The notes under the pieces: generated by a model
Told to the model about the DNA's origin: nothing
Databases searched by the model: none
What the model saw: the letters and a program-made list of their open reading frames with translations, nothing else
DNA from: Loktanella sp. D2R18
GTDB lineage: Bacteria; Pseudomonadota; Alphaproteobacteria; Rhodobacterales; Rhodobacteraceae
NCBI RefSeq assembly: GCF_003318235.1
Contig: NZ_QOCG01000030.1
Coordinates: 328,933-392,932 of the forward strand
DNA: 64,000 bases
Direction: 5' to 3'
In this document: positions 30,491-38,067 of the stretch, piece by piece
Layout: each line of letters begins with the position of its first letter
Position numbering within the stretch: the stretch's first letter is position 1
Made by a program: the position numbers and the translations under genes

Positions 30491-31183
30491 TCAATCGTCG
30501 AATCGAATACGGTGCAGCTGATCCCCGTTTTCGCGCAGCCAAACCCGGTGAATTTCATAATCCGGGCATAACCGCGCCACGACCGCCCAGAACGCGGGCG
30601 CATGGTTCATTTCGCGCAAGTGCGCGACCTCATGTGCGGCAACATAGTCCAACACCGCTGGTGGGGCCATAATAAGCCGCCACGCATACATCAACGCCCC
30701 CGCGCTACTGCAAGACCCCCAACGCGACCGCGTATCGCGTATGGTCAGCCGCGTATAGGCCACCCCCAGCTGCGCCGCATAAGCGTCAGAGGCGGCAGCC
30801 AGCGCATCGCGTGCAAGCACCTTGAGCGCGGCTTGCAGGGCGCTCTCGTTCAGCTTGACCCCGTTTGGTACCAATACTGCATCGTCTTTGATCTGCAAAC
30901 GTGGCACATCCGCATGGCGGACGGGCAATTCTTGGCCGCGCAACAACAAGGTTCCTCCGACAGCGACGCGCACCACTGGGCCGAGTTGTGCAAGGTGCCC
31001 GCGTAGCCAATCTTCTTGCGCGCGCAAGAATGCAAAGGCCTCGCGGTCGGGGGTGCGCGGCGGCATTGTTAGCGTCACACGCCCGTCCAGACGGGACACA
31101 CGCAATGATAGCCGCCGCGACCGCGCAGAACGCCGCAAATCCACCTCAATAGAGGGGTTGCCTTCAAGCTTATGACGCACCAT
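30491..31183 (-). CDS. YgjP-like M48-type zinc metallopeptidase family protein
   Basis: A 230-residue protein of the YgjP/DUF45 family. The C-terminal half has the zinc-protease motif HEVAHLREMNHAPAFW, preceded by IRDTRSRWGSCSSAG, which is diagnostic of the family. The N-terminal half has the RSRRLSLRVSRLDGRVTLTMP segment. The ATG at 31183 is used; a TTG two codons upstream is the only other option. It is on the same strand as the GntR gene but upstream of its operator. The biological substrate is unknown. Confidence 0.85.
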   Translation of the reverse strand: MVRHKLEGNPSIEVDLRRSARSRRLSLRVSRLDGRVTLTMPPRTPDREAFAFLRAQEDWLRGHLAQLGPVVRVAVGGTLLLRGQELPVRHADVPRLQIKDDAVLVPNGVKLNESALQAALKVLARDALAAASDAYAAQLGVAYTRLTIRDTRSRWGSCSSAGALMYAWRLIMAPPAVLDYVAAHEVAHLREMNHAPAFWAVVARLCPDYEIHRVWLRENGDQLHRIRFDD

Positions 31184-31292
31184 ATCCAACTACTCATGAT
31201 TTATGTGTCAAAGGCTTTGACACGCCTGCCTGCTTATGGCAGTTGGCACCGATCACCCGCAAGGGTTAGACAAGAATTTGAAGGGATAGCCT

Positions 31293-31619
31293 ATGCCTAA
31301 GGAAGAATGGGGCACAAAGCGTGTTTGCCCTGAAACCGGCAAACGCTTTTACGACCTGAACGCGACACCAATCATTAGCCCCTACACCGGCAATGAAGTT
31401 GCTGTCGATACGTCCAAAACCCGGACCATGGTCGCAGACGCCGAAGACGCGCAGTCCAAGAAAGCCAAAGAAGCCGATGAAACGGATGATCTGGTGCTCG
31501 ATGACGATGACGATACAGATGACGTAGATCTTGGCGATGACGTGCTTGAAGACGACGATGACGAAGATACAGTGTCATTGGACGAACTGGCTGACGTCGC
31601 CACAAACGACGACGATTAA
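31293..31619 (+). CDS. FYDLN-acid (TIGR02300) family protein
   Basis: A 108-residue protein with a conserved N-terminal segment (MPKEEWGTKRVCPETGKRFYDLNATPI), then a long Asp/Glu-rich tail. The family is nearly universal in alphaproteobacteria and of unknown function; the N-terminus looks like a half zinc ribbon. The acidic tail might interact with a basic partner or nucleic-acid-binding surface. Start ATG with AAGGGAT upstream. Confidence 0.9.
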   Translation: MPKEEWGTKRVCPETGKRFYDLNATPIISPYTGNEVAVDTSKTRTMVADAEDAQSKKAKEADETDDLVLDDDDDTDDVDLGDDVLEDDDDEDTVSLDELADVATNDDD

Positions 31620-31700
31620 TTTTCTAACTCCGGGCGCGATTTTCTCTTGATTTCGCCCGGTCCGCTGCATAGACAGCACCTCGCAACGGATGTTGCACCC

Positions 31701-31716
31701 GATGACTATAGTCATC
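31701..31716 (+). promoter_or_regulatory. Palindromic -10 region of tRNA-Ala
   Basis: GATGACTATAGTCATC is a perfect 16-bp palindrome whose centre contains TATAGT (31707-31712), a good -10 hexamer placed 9 bp before the tRNA. The core GACTATAGTC recurs at the -10 of the leucine leader (46252-46261). No convincing -35 is visible at the right distance. Confidence 0.5.
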
Positions 31717-31721
31717 ACGAT

Positions 31722-31797
31722 GGGGCCTTAGCTCAGCTGGGAGAGCGCCTGCATGGCATGCAGGAGGTCAGCGGTTCGATCCCGCTAGGCTCCACCA
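31722..31797 (+). tRNA. tRNA-Ala(GGC)
   Basis: A 76-base cloverleaf: acceptor stem GGGGCCT/AGGCTCC with one G-T pair, D-arm GCTCAGCTGGGAGAGC, anticodon stem-loop CTGCATGGCATGCAG with anticodon GGC, T-arm AGCGGTTCGATCCCGCT, discriminator A and encoded CCA. Reads GCC and GCT alanine codons. Confidence 0.96.
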
Positions 31798-32112
31798 ATA
31801 CTGAAATGCTCAGCACCCCATATTCGCTCCTCTATGGCAGCATAAATCTACCTTTCGACTCACCAAAACCATTCGCGGTCATTGGCGTGGGATGCAGCGA
31901 ATGTCAGCTATGAGCTCTCTTTACCGATTTTCTGCAATGCAGCTAATGTCCGCTATCGTTGGTCAATCAAAAAGGTCCCAGAACAACATAGGTTTTGGAG
32001 TGATCACAGGAGCCTTTTATTCAGGCCCGTGAACGCCTAATATGTGAAATCAATCAGCTTCTGACGCTAAACTTTACTTATGATAAAACCGAACACGGGA
32101 CGTCAATTTTTT
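31798..32112. other. Gene-poor region after tRNA-Ala
   Basis: About 315 bp without a convincing gene. It contains two related stretches, GCGAATGTCAGCTATG (about 31891) and GCTAATGTCCGCTATCG (about 31942), that resemble ACGAATGTCGGCTATC near 11732, as if remnants of a dispersed intergenic repeat. The stretch AGTGATCACA at 32000-32009 is a 9/10 match to the TCA operator but is isolated. Confidence 0.4.
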
Positions 32113-32520
32113 ATGCAAAAGACTATCATGATTGGATTTGCGTTTGTAACCATAGGGCTTGGAGCGGCGTCATGTTCAGCTACATCGAGCCTCCTGGGGT
32201 GTTCCAATCCGACTGGCTATTGTGGCCGAAGCAGCAACCCAAACCCTGAACGTATTGGGGGGCCCTCTTGGTTTCTCTGGGATGCTAATGCTGAGGAACG
32301 ATTGGCATACTATCATGATAACTGTTCGAGGAACGATCGATTGACGTCGAAACAGGATGTAATGTCGTGTGCGATTAATGACATTAAGCTGGATGCACAT
32401 CAGTATTGTGTTCTCTACAATTTGCCTCCGACAAGGCCAAAAGATGCTGCTGAAGAAGCAGAACGAAGCAGTAACTATGAGCGTTGTAAGCAAAATGTTT
32501 TGGCTCAACATAACTGGTGA
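32113..32520 (+). CDS. Putative lipoprotein, unknown
   Basis: A 135-residue protein, MQKTIMIGFAFVTIGLGAASC, with a signal peptide and lipobox GAASC. The mature part contains six or more Cys and the segment FLWDANAEERLAYYHDNC. An ATG 11 codons upstream is in frame but does not start the signal. No family recognised. The surrounding DNA is A+T-rich by eye and sparse in genes, so the locus may be recently acquired or poorly conserved. Confidence 0.55.
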   Translation: MQKTIMIGFAFVTIGLGAASCSATSSLLGCSNPTGYCGRSSNPNPERIGGPSWFLWDANAEERLAYYHDNCSRNDRLTSKQDVMSCAINDIKLDAHQYCVLYNLPPTRPKDAAEEAERSSNYERCKQNVLAQHNW

Positions 32521-33202
32521 ATTTCATTCGATTGAAGGGCGTTCATGGGTTTGAGGCAAATGGCAACTAAGCCCGCACAGCAGACAGTCGCCAAGCGGGT
32601 TACGAACGTCGGCTTTCCGTCGATTATCGAAAGAAGAACTATGCTGCCAAAAAGGAAGGTCGACTGCACAACTCGAAGACAGAGCTATTGATTTCATTAG
32701 ACTTTAAGAGCAAAAAAAGGGGCAACTTTGGATTCCTGATCATCAGGTGGGCTGATGCTCGAAAATGTTTCGTCCACATACCTAAGCACTGCGGTCGCCC
32801 CTAAAGGCGTTGGGTATGTGATGGGAGATTATTAGCGCACGGTTTTGTCGGCTACAGCACGGGTGATGGGGACAATAATAACCTTCACGCGAATCCACGT
32901 ATCTGGCCCTAACGATGGTGTCGACCTAGATTATGTGGCCAACGGGCCTTGGACAGTTGGCGCTGAGTATATCCAACGCACTTTGCAAGCTGGTTTCAAA
33001 GAGAACCCCAACGCTATTGAGGTCGACTGCGGCATGGTCCAACTCCGTGCTTTCTATACACTAAACTTTACCCAAAGTTACGATTTGAAACGGGGAACAC
33101 AACCCGCCCCAAATTCTTATAGTGATTACTTTAGACCACATTTGACTTAATCACCCAAGCCTTGCACAGTTCCAGTTGTATCGAAACTGAAGAGGGCAAT
33201 TT
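32521..33202. other. Poorly coding region before the LysR gene
   Basis: About 680 bp. The only frame of note runs from an ATG at 32866 to 33150 (94 codons, containing GPWTVGAEYIQRTLQAGF); it lacks a ribosome-binding site and known relatives. A stretch GTTACGAACGTCGGCTTTCC (about 32599) resembles the repeat-like sequences at 31.9 and 11.7 kb. I read this as decayed DNA. Confidence 0.4.
32866..33150 (+). CDS. Doubtful 94-residue frame
   Basis: An open frame MGTIITFTRIHVSGPNDGVD... ending in RPHLT, inside the gene-poor stretch. It may be a remnant of a larger gene, since the sequence looks protein-like (regular hydrophobic pattern, NGPWTVGAEYIQRTL). No ribosome-binding site is visible. Confidence 0.2.
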   Translation: MGTIITFTRIHVSGPNDGVDLDYVANGPWTVGAEYIQRTLQAGFKENPNAIEVDCGMVQLRAFYTLNFTQSYDLKRGTQPAPNSYSDYFRPHLT

Positions 33203-34177
33203 GTGTCACTTCCTCGCGTATCATTACAGGCTTTAGACGCCTTCGAGCGGGTTGCTCGCACCGGGTCAATTCAGGCTGCTGCGGCTGAAATGGCGCTTTC
33301 GATTTCGTCTGTTTCGCACCATATCGCGCGGCTAGAAGATCAGATAGGCACGATTTTATTCGACCGCACGACCCGGCCCTTTGTCCTAACCCGTGAAGGG
33401 CATCAAGCCCTGCAACATTTATCCAAGGGGCTGCACCATATCCGGCAGGCCGCCGATGCGACGGTCATTTCTGGACTGTTGCAAGCCCGGTCATTGCGCA
33501 TCGGTATGATCGACGAATTCGAAAGCAACGTTACACCTGCATTAGCCACGTTTTTGGCCAAAGAAATGCCGCAAGCGACGCTTTCGATCCGCAACATCCT
33601 AAGCCACCAAGCGGGCGATCTTTTGCAAAAAGGCGCGATCGACCTTGCGGTGGTCGCCGAAAGCGATGATGCTGCGATGGGTGTCACACGCCTGTGTCTT
33701 ATGCGTGATCCTTTTGTGTTGGCCTTGCCTGACAGGCAAAATGATGCACCTGCGGATATTGTCCGGGGGCGCGCGCAGTTGGATTTTCTACGTTTCAACC
33801 CAAGCCACCTGATCGGCAAACAAATCGCCGCACACCTTGCCCGCAATCAGATCGATCTGCCGCGCCGCTTAGATTTTGACAGCGTGCAATCAATTATGGC
33901 GATTATTGCGGGCGGTACCGGTTGGTCGATCATCACGCCTGTCGGTTTTGTACGGTCACAGCGCTTTGCGCAAAACACCTCATTGCACCCGTTGCCATTG
34001 CCCGCATTTTCGCGGCGTATAGCGCTTGTTGCGCGCGATACCATTGATACCCCCACCCGCGAAGCCGTCGCAACACTGCTGCGTCAAATCATGCGGCGCG
34101 AGATCATCCAACCGGCCTGTGCCGCCTACCCTTGGCTGACAGAGCCGCTGGACATCTCGGAACTTAGTTTCGAATAA
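33203..34177 (+). CDS. LysR-family transcriptional regulator
   Basis: A 324-residue LysR-type regulator: N-terminal winged helix-turn-helix (LQALDAFERVARTGSIQAAAAEMALSISSVSHHIARLE, a GcvA-like pattern) and a periplasmic-binding-protein-type effector domain starting near residue 95 (RIGMIDEFESNVTPALATFL). The start is a GTG with GAGGG upstream. It precedes the dimethylglycine-dehydrogenase-like gene by 83 bp in the same direction and is the obvious candidate for its regulation. The effector is unknown. Confidence 0.88.
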   Translation: MSLPRVSLQALDAFERVARTGSIQAAAAEMALSISSVSHHIARLEDQIGTILFDRTTRPFVLTREGHQALQHLSKGLHHIRQAADATVISGLLQARSLRIGMIDEFESNVTPALATFLAKEMPQATLSIRNILSHQAGDLLQKGAIDLAVVAESDDAAMGVTRLCLMRDPFVLALPDRQNDAPADIVRGRAQLDFLRFNPSHLIGKQIAAHLARNQIDLPRRLDFDSVQSIMAIIAGGTGWSIITPVGFVRSQRFAQNTSLHPLPLPAFSRRIALVARDTIDTPTREAVATLLRQIMRREIIQPACAAYPWLTEPLDISELSFE

Positions 34178-34260
34178 TACGAAACTGTTGTTTCAAGATT
34201 GACCTTTTGACCCGTTGCGCTTTGATAGGGGAAATACCCATATATCACGGATAAATCGAC

Positions 34261-36696
34261 ATGAGAGACCAAGCACGCGTTGTTGTTATTGGCGGCGGGA
34301 TCGCCGGCTGTTCTGCCCTGTATCACCTGACCCAGGAAGGCTGGACCGACGTGATGCTCATTGAACGTGACGAACTCACTTCAGGCACAACCTGGCACTC
34401 TGCTGCGCAGGTCACCAACTTCGGCATGACACAAACGATGGTTGGGCTGAAAACGCATTCGATCAACCTGTATAAAGAGCTGCGCGACGACCCAGAGTAT
34501 CCAGTCGGTTATAACTACGGCGATGGCGGCATTCGTCTGGCCAACACTGCGGAACAGATGGACGGTTATCGACACTTCGCGTCAATGGCCGCAGGCATGG
34601 GTGTCGAATTTGAAGTTATCGACGCCGAAGAATGCGCCCGCCGGCACCCGCTCATTTCAACCGACAACCTTTTGGGCGGTTTGTGGGACCCAACCGATGG
34701 TCACATTGACCCTGCACAGCTCTGTCAGGCATTGGCGCGCCGCGCCCGCCTTGCCGGGGCAGAGGTCAACCGCCACACCCCCGTCACCAGCCTGACCCAA
34801 CACGCCGATAGCACATGGACCGTCCACACGGAAAAGGGCGATGTGAAATGTGAAATCGTGGTGAACGCGGGCGGCTATCGCTGTAATGAAATCGGCGCGA
34901 TGATGGGTGTGCAGCACCCTGTTGCCTCGATGGAACACCAGTATTTTCTGACCGAAGACATCCCCGCCATCGCTGAGGCTGGTCACCGGATTCCCCTGCT
35001 GCGTTGTCCAATTAGCGACTATTACAGCCGCCAAGAAAAAGGCGGGCTTCTACTCGGTTTTTATGAACAAGATTGCCAGACATGGGGCATGGATGGGATC
35101 GACCCACATTTCACCAATGCCCTGTGCCCTGATGATCTTGAGCGTGTGACCGATGTGCTTGAGGGGGCGTTTGAACGGATGCCCGCCTTGATGGAAACGG
35201 GCATCCGCGAAATCGTCAACGGTCCCATCACCTACACCATCGACGGTGCGCCGCTTGTTGGGCCTATCCCGGGCAAACGAAATGCGTATTGCATCATTGG
35301 TCTGCGTGCGGGGCTAGGTGAAGGCGGTGGCCACGGCTGGCTGCTCGCCCAGCAGATCGTGCACGGCGAAGCCCAATATGACACTTGGGTCATTGATCCG
35401 CGCCGCTTTACCGGTCACGCGACAGTTGAGCTCACCGCGCTCAAAGCGATCGAAGATTACCAAAACGAATTCCGCTTTCACTTCCCGCATGAACATCGCC
35501 CCGCCGGGCGCCCGATGAAAACGACGCCATTGACCACAGTACTCGTGGCGGAAGGTGCCGAGATGGGCACTGTCAACGGATGGGAGCGCGTCGACTACAT
35601 CAAGCCGACCCCTGATTTTAAAGAAACGCTCGGATTTCGCTTTAACGAGGTGCATGATGTCGTCGCGGCAGAGGTCAAAGCCGTTTCAACCGGCGTGGGC
35701 ATGACCGAAGTCTCTGGCTTCAACCGTTTTGAACTGACGGGCCGTGACGTGCATAGCTTCCTTGACCGCATGTTCTGTGGCACCGTCACAAAACGAGCGG
35801 GCCGTGTTGGGCTTGGGTATCTTCTGAACGACCATGGCCTGCTGAAGGGCGAGGCCACAGTGGCCAACCTGCCCGCCTCTGACCGTGGTCCAGAACGGGT
35901 GTGGTATGGTTCTGCCGCCGCGTCTGAATTCCACGATATGGATTGGTTGCAAAGCCATCTACGCGCCGATGAAGATGTCACCATTACATCCCTCACCAAC
36001 AGCCAGACTATTCTTGTGCTGGCGGGGCCAAAAGCGCGTGATGTTCTTGCTGCGGCGTCACGTGGTGACTGGTCCCGCGAGGCGTTCCCTTGGCTGTCGG
36101 TCCGTGAAACCCATATAGGGATCGCCCCTGCCACGGTGCTCGGCGTGAGTTTTTCGGGCGAACTTGCCTATGAAATCCACGTGCCGAATGAAAACCTACA
36201 TGCCGCCTATGCCGCATTGCGCAAAGCAGGTCAGGCGCATGATCTGCGTCTCTTTGGTGCGCGGGCGGTCGATTCTATGCGCGTCGAAAAAGGGTTCTTG
36301 CACTGGAAAGCCGATATCCTGACCGAATTCGACCCTTTCGAGACGGCGCTGGATCGGTTTGTCAAACTCGACAAAGGTGACTTTATTGGCAAGGCAGCTT
36401 TGCTCAAACGCTTTAAAAACGGGCCGCAGGTTAAACTGGTTACACTGGCGATCGACACCGAAGATGCCCCCGCCCATGGCGGCGCGTCCGTCTGGTACGA
36501 TGGGGCAATTGTCGGCACTGTCACATCAGGTGACTGGGGGCATCGCACGGGACTCAATTTGGCCTATGCCTTTGTGAACCCCGATCTGGCGCAGGTCGAT
36601 ACCGCGCTGACGGTTGACGTCATCGGCGCACCGGTGAGCGCCCGCGTGATTGCAACAGGCCCTTATGATCCAAGCTACGCGCGTATGCGGGCTTAA
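34261..36696 (+). CDS. Dimethylglycine/sarcosine dehydrogenase-like FAD oxidoreductase with GcvT domain
   Basis: Predicted oxidative N-demethylation of a methylated glycine (dimethylglycine or sarcosine type), with the one-carbon unit captured on tetrahydrofolate. The 811-residue protein has an N-terminal DAO domain (VVVIGGGIAGCSALYHL; SGTTWHSAA with His46 at the covalent FAD position), an FAO_M linker, and a GcvT-like C-terminal half (FNRFELTGRDVHSFLDRMF, GVSFSGELAYEIHVP, GARAVDSMRVEKGF). Substrate specificity among DMGDH-like proteins, including DMSP-cluster relatives, cannot be resolved here. Its stop interleaves with the tesA stop (TTAA). Confidence 0.85.
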   Translation: MRDQARVVVIGGGIAGCSALYHLTQEGWTDVMLIERDELTSGTTWHSAAQVTNFGMTQTMVGLKTHSINLYKELRDDPEYPVGYNYGDGGIRLANTAEQMDGYRHFASMAAGMGVEFEVIDAEECARRHPLISTDNLLGGLWDPTDGHIDPAQLCQALARRARLAGAEVNRHTPVTSLTQHADSTWTVHTEKGDVKCEIVVNAGGYRCNEIGAMMGVQHPVASMEHQYFLTEDIPAIAEAGHRIPLLRCPISDYYSRQEKGGLLLGFYEQDCQTWGMDGIDPHFTNALCPDDLERVTDVLEGAFERMPALMETGIREIVNGPITYTIDGAPLVGPIPGKRNAYCIIGLRAGLGEGGGHGWLLAQQIVHGEAQYDTWVIDPRRFTGHATVELTALKAIEDYQNEFRFHFPHEHRPAGRPMKTTPLTTVLVAEGAEMGTVNGWERVDYIKPTPDFKETLGFRFNEVHDVVAAEVKAVSTGVGMTEVSGFNRFELTGRDVHSFLDRMFCGTVTKRAGRVGLGYLLNDHGLLKGEATVANLPASDRGPERVWYGSAAASEFHDMDWLQSHLRADEDVTITSLTNSQTILVLAGPKARDVLAAASRGDWSREAFPWLSVRETHIGIAPATVLGVSFSGELAYEIHVPNENLHAAYAALRKAGQAHDLRLFGARAVDSMRVEKGFLHWKADILTEFDPFETALDRFVKLDKGDFIGKAALLKRFKNGPQVKLVTLAIDTEDAPAHGGASVWYDGAIVGTVTSGDWGHRTGLNLAYAFVNPDLAQVDTALTVDVIGAPVSARVIATGPYDPSYARMRA

Positions 36697-37355
36697 TCGA
36701 CGGAGGCTGCGATCAATTCCATAACCGATGGTCCGATATCTGCAACGATCAACCCCACACCAGTGGGGTTGGGATGCAGCCCATCTGACTGCACAAATTC
36801 GGCCAACGCCGCGGGGGTATCAACCACCGCGCGGATCCCCGCCAAAAAATCAGGGTAAAGCGGAACATCGTATTTTGCCGCGAGCGTCACATAGTTTTGC
36901 TCAAACGCTGCCTCATATTCCGCACCATAGTTCGCCCCCACATCAAGCCCAACCAGCAACATGCCAACGCCCGCAGCTTGCCCAGCGGCCAAGATCGTAT
37001 CCAGATTTTCAAAACTCACTGCGGGGTCAATGCCGCGCAAATAATCATTCCCACCAAGCGCGACGATCATCGCATCAACATCCGGTGTTAAGGTCCAATC
37101 CACCCGACTGCGCCCGCCCGCCGTGGTATCCCCAGACACGCCAGCATTGATCATCCGGGCATCCACCCCCTGCCCGTCCAGCCACGCCTGTAGCTGCGGC
37201 ACAAAGCCATCATCTTGCTGCAATCCATACCCTGCAGTCAGACTATCCCCGAGTGCCGCGATTGTGACGGTTTGGGCCTGAACAGAACTTGTTGTTAGCA
37301 AAACAGCAGTAGTAAGGTTGCGAAATGCGCCGCGCGCGCCATATCCAAAAGACAT
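36693..37355 (-). CDS. tesA: Secreted SGNH arylesterase/lysophospholipase (TesA-like)
   Basis: Periplasmic ester or thioester hydrolase. The 220-residue protein starts MSFGYGARGAF with a signal peptide ending SSVQAQ, followed by SGNH blocks: GDSLTAGYG (nucleophile Ser38), GVSGDTTAGG, ALGGNDYLRG and SDGLHPNPTG. The frame is open far upstream, but that part overlaps ybbA antisense; the ATG at 37355 begins the signal peptide. It is divergent from ybbA with 22 bp between start codons, the classical tesA/ybbA-ybbP arrangement. Confidence 0.88.
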   Translation of the reverse strand: MSFGYGARGAFRNLTTAVLLTTSSVQAQTVTIAALGDSLTAGYGLQQDDGFVPQLQAWLDGQGVDARMINAGVSGDTTAGGRSRVDWTLTPDVDAMIVALGGNDYLRGIDPAVSFENLDTILAAGQAAGVGMLLVGLDVGANYGAEYEAAFEQNYVTLAAKYDVPLYPDFLAGIRAVVDTPAALAEFVQSDGLHPNPTGVGLIVADIGPSVMELIAASVD

Positions 37356-37377
37356 GATCTGACCAAAGGCCCCACGC

Positions 37378-38067
37378 ATGACCGACCCTGTTTTTTCTAT
37401 TTCTGGCACCAACCTATCGCTCGACGGAAATGCAGGGCGCGTCGACATCTTGCATGATATCTCGTTGGATATCGCAGCGGGCGAAACATTGGGGCTTATC
37501 GGGCCTAGCGGATCGGGCAAATCGTCTCTCCTTATGCTTTTGGGCGGGCTGGAACAGGCCACATCTGGCAGCATCATGGCGCTTGACCAAGAGCTGACAA
37601 CAATGACCGAAGACCAGTTGGCCCGCTTTCGCAGTGACAATATGGGGGTGGTGTTCCAATCTTTCCACCTGATCCCGACAATGACTGCACTTGAAAATGT
37701 CGCAACCCCGCTCGAATTAGCTGGCGCGGGCGATGCATTCAGCCGCGCACAAGCAGAATTAGAGGCCGTCGGCCTTGGCGACCGGATCAACCATTACCCC
37801 AGTCAAATGTCAGGCGGCGAACAGCAACGCGTCGCACTTGCGCGCGCCTCGGCACCGCGTCCGCGTATTTTGCTTGCGGATGAACCGACGGGCAATCTTG
37901 ATGAAACCAATGGGCAAGCGATCATGGATCTGCTGTTTGATTTGCGCGACAAACACGGCGCGACCCTGATCATGGTTACCCATGCGCCCGAACTTGCGGC
38001 GCGCTGTGACCGTGTTGTGCGCCTGCGCGGTGGTCGGATCGACACAGCAACGCAGGCCCCACAATGA
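37378..38067 (+). CDS. ybbA: ABC transporter ATPase (YbbA/LolD type)
   Basis: ATP-binding subunit of a MacB/LolD-type transporter. The 229-residue protein has Walker A GPSGSGKSSLL, the signature MSGGEQQRVALARA and Walker B RILLADEPTGNLD. The N-terminus reads TDPVFSISGTNLSLDG. It overlaps the permease gene by four bases (ATGA). In E. coli YbbAP is adjacent to tesA, as here. The substrate is unknown; lipid or lysophospholipid handling has been suggested from context. Confidence 0.9.
   Translation: MTDPVFSISGTNLSLDGNAGRVDILHDISLDIAAGETLGLIGPSGSGKSSLLMLLGGLEQATSGSIMALDQELTTMTEDQLARFRSDNMGVVFQSFHLIPTMTALENVATPLELAGAGDAFSRAQAELEAVGLGDRINHYPSQMSGGEQQRVALARASAPRPRILLADEPTGNLDETNGQAIMDLLFDLRDKHGATLIMVTHAPELAARCDRVVRLRGGRIDTATQAPQ

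Noticed and set aside
31647..31913. 88-codon forward frame through tRNA-Ala
   Set aside because: It reads through the tRNA gene and has no protein character.
32000..32009. AGTGATCACA, near match to the TCA operator
   Set aside because: 9 of 10 bases, single copy, in gene-poor DNA without a promoter or target gene.
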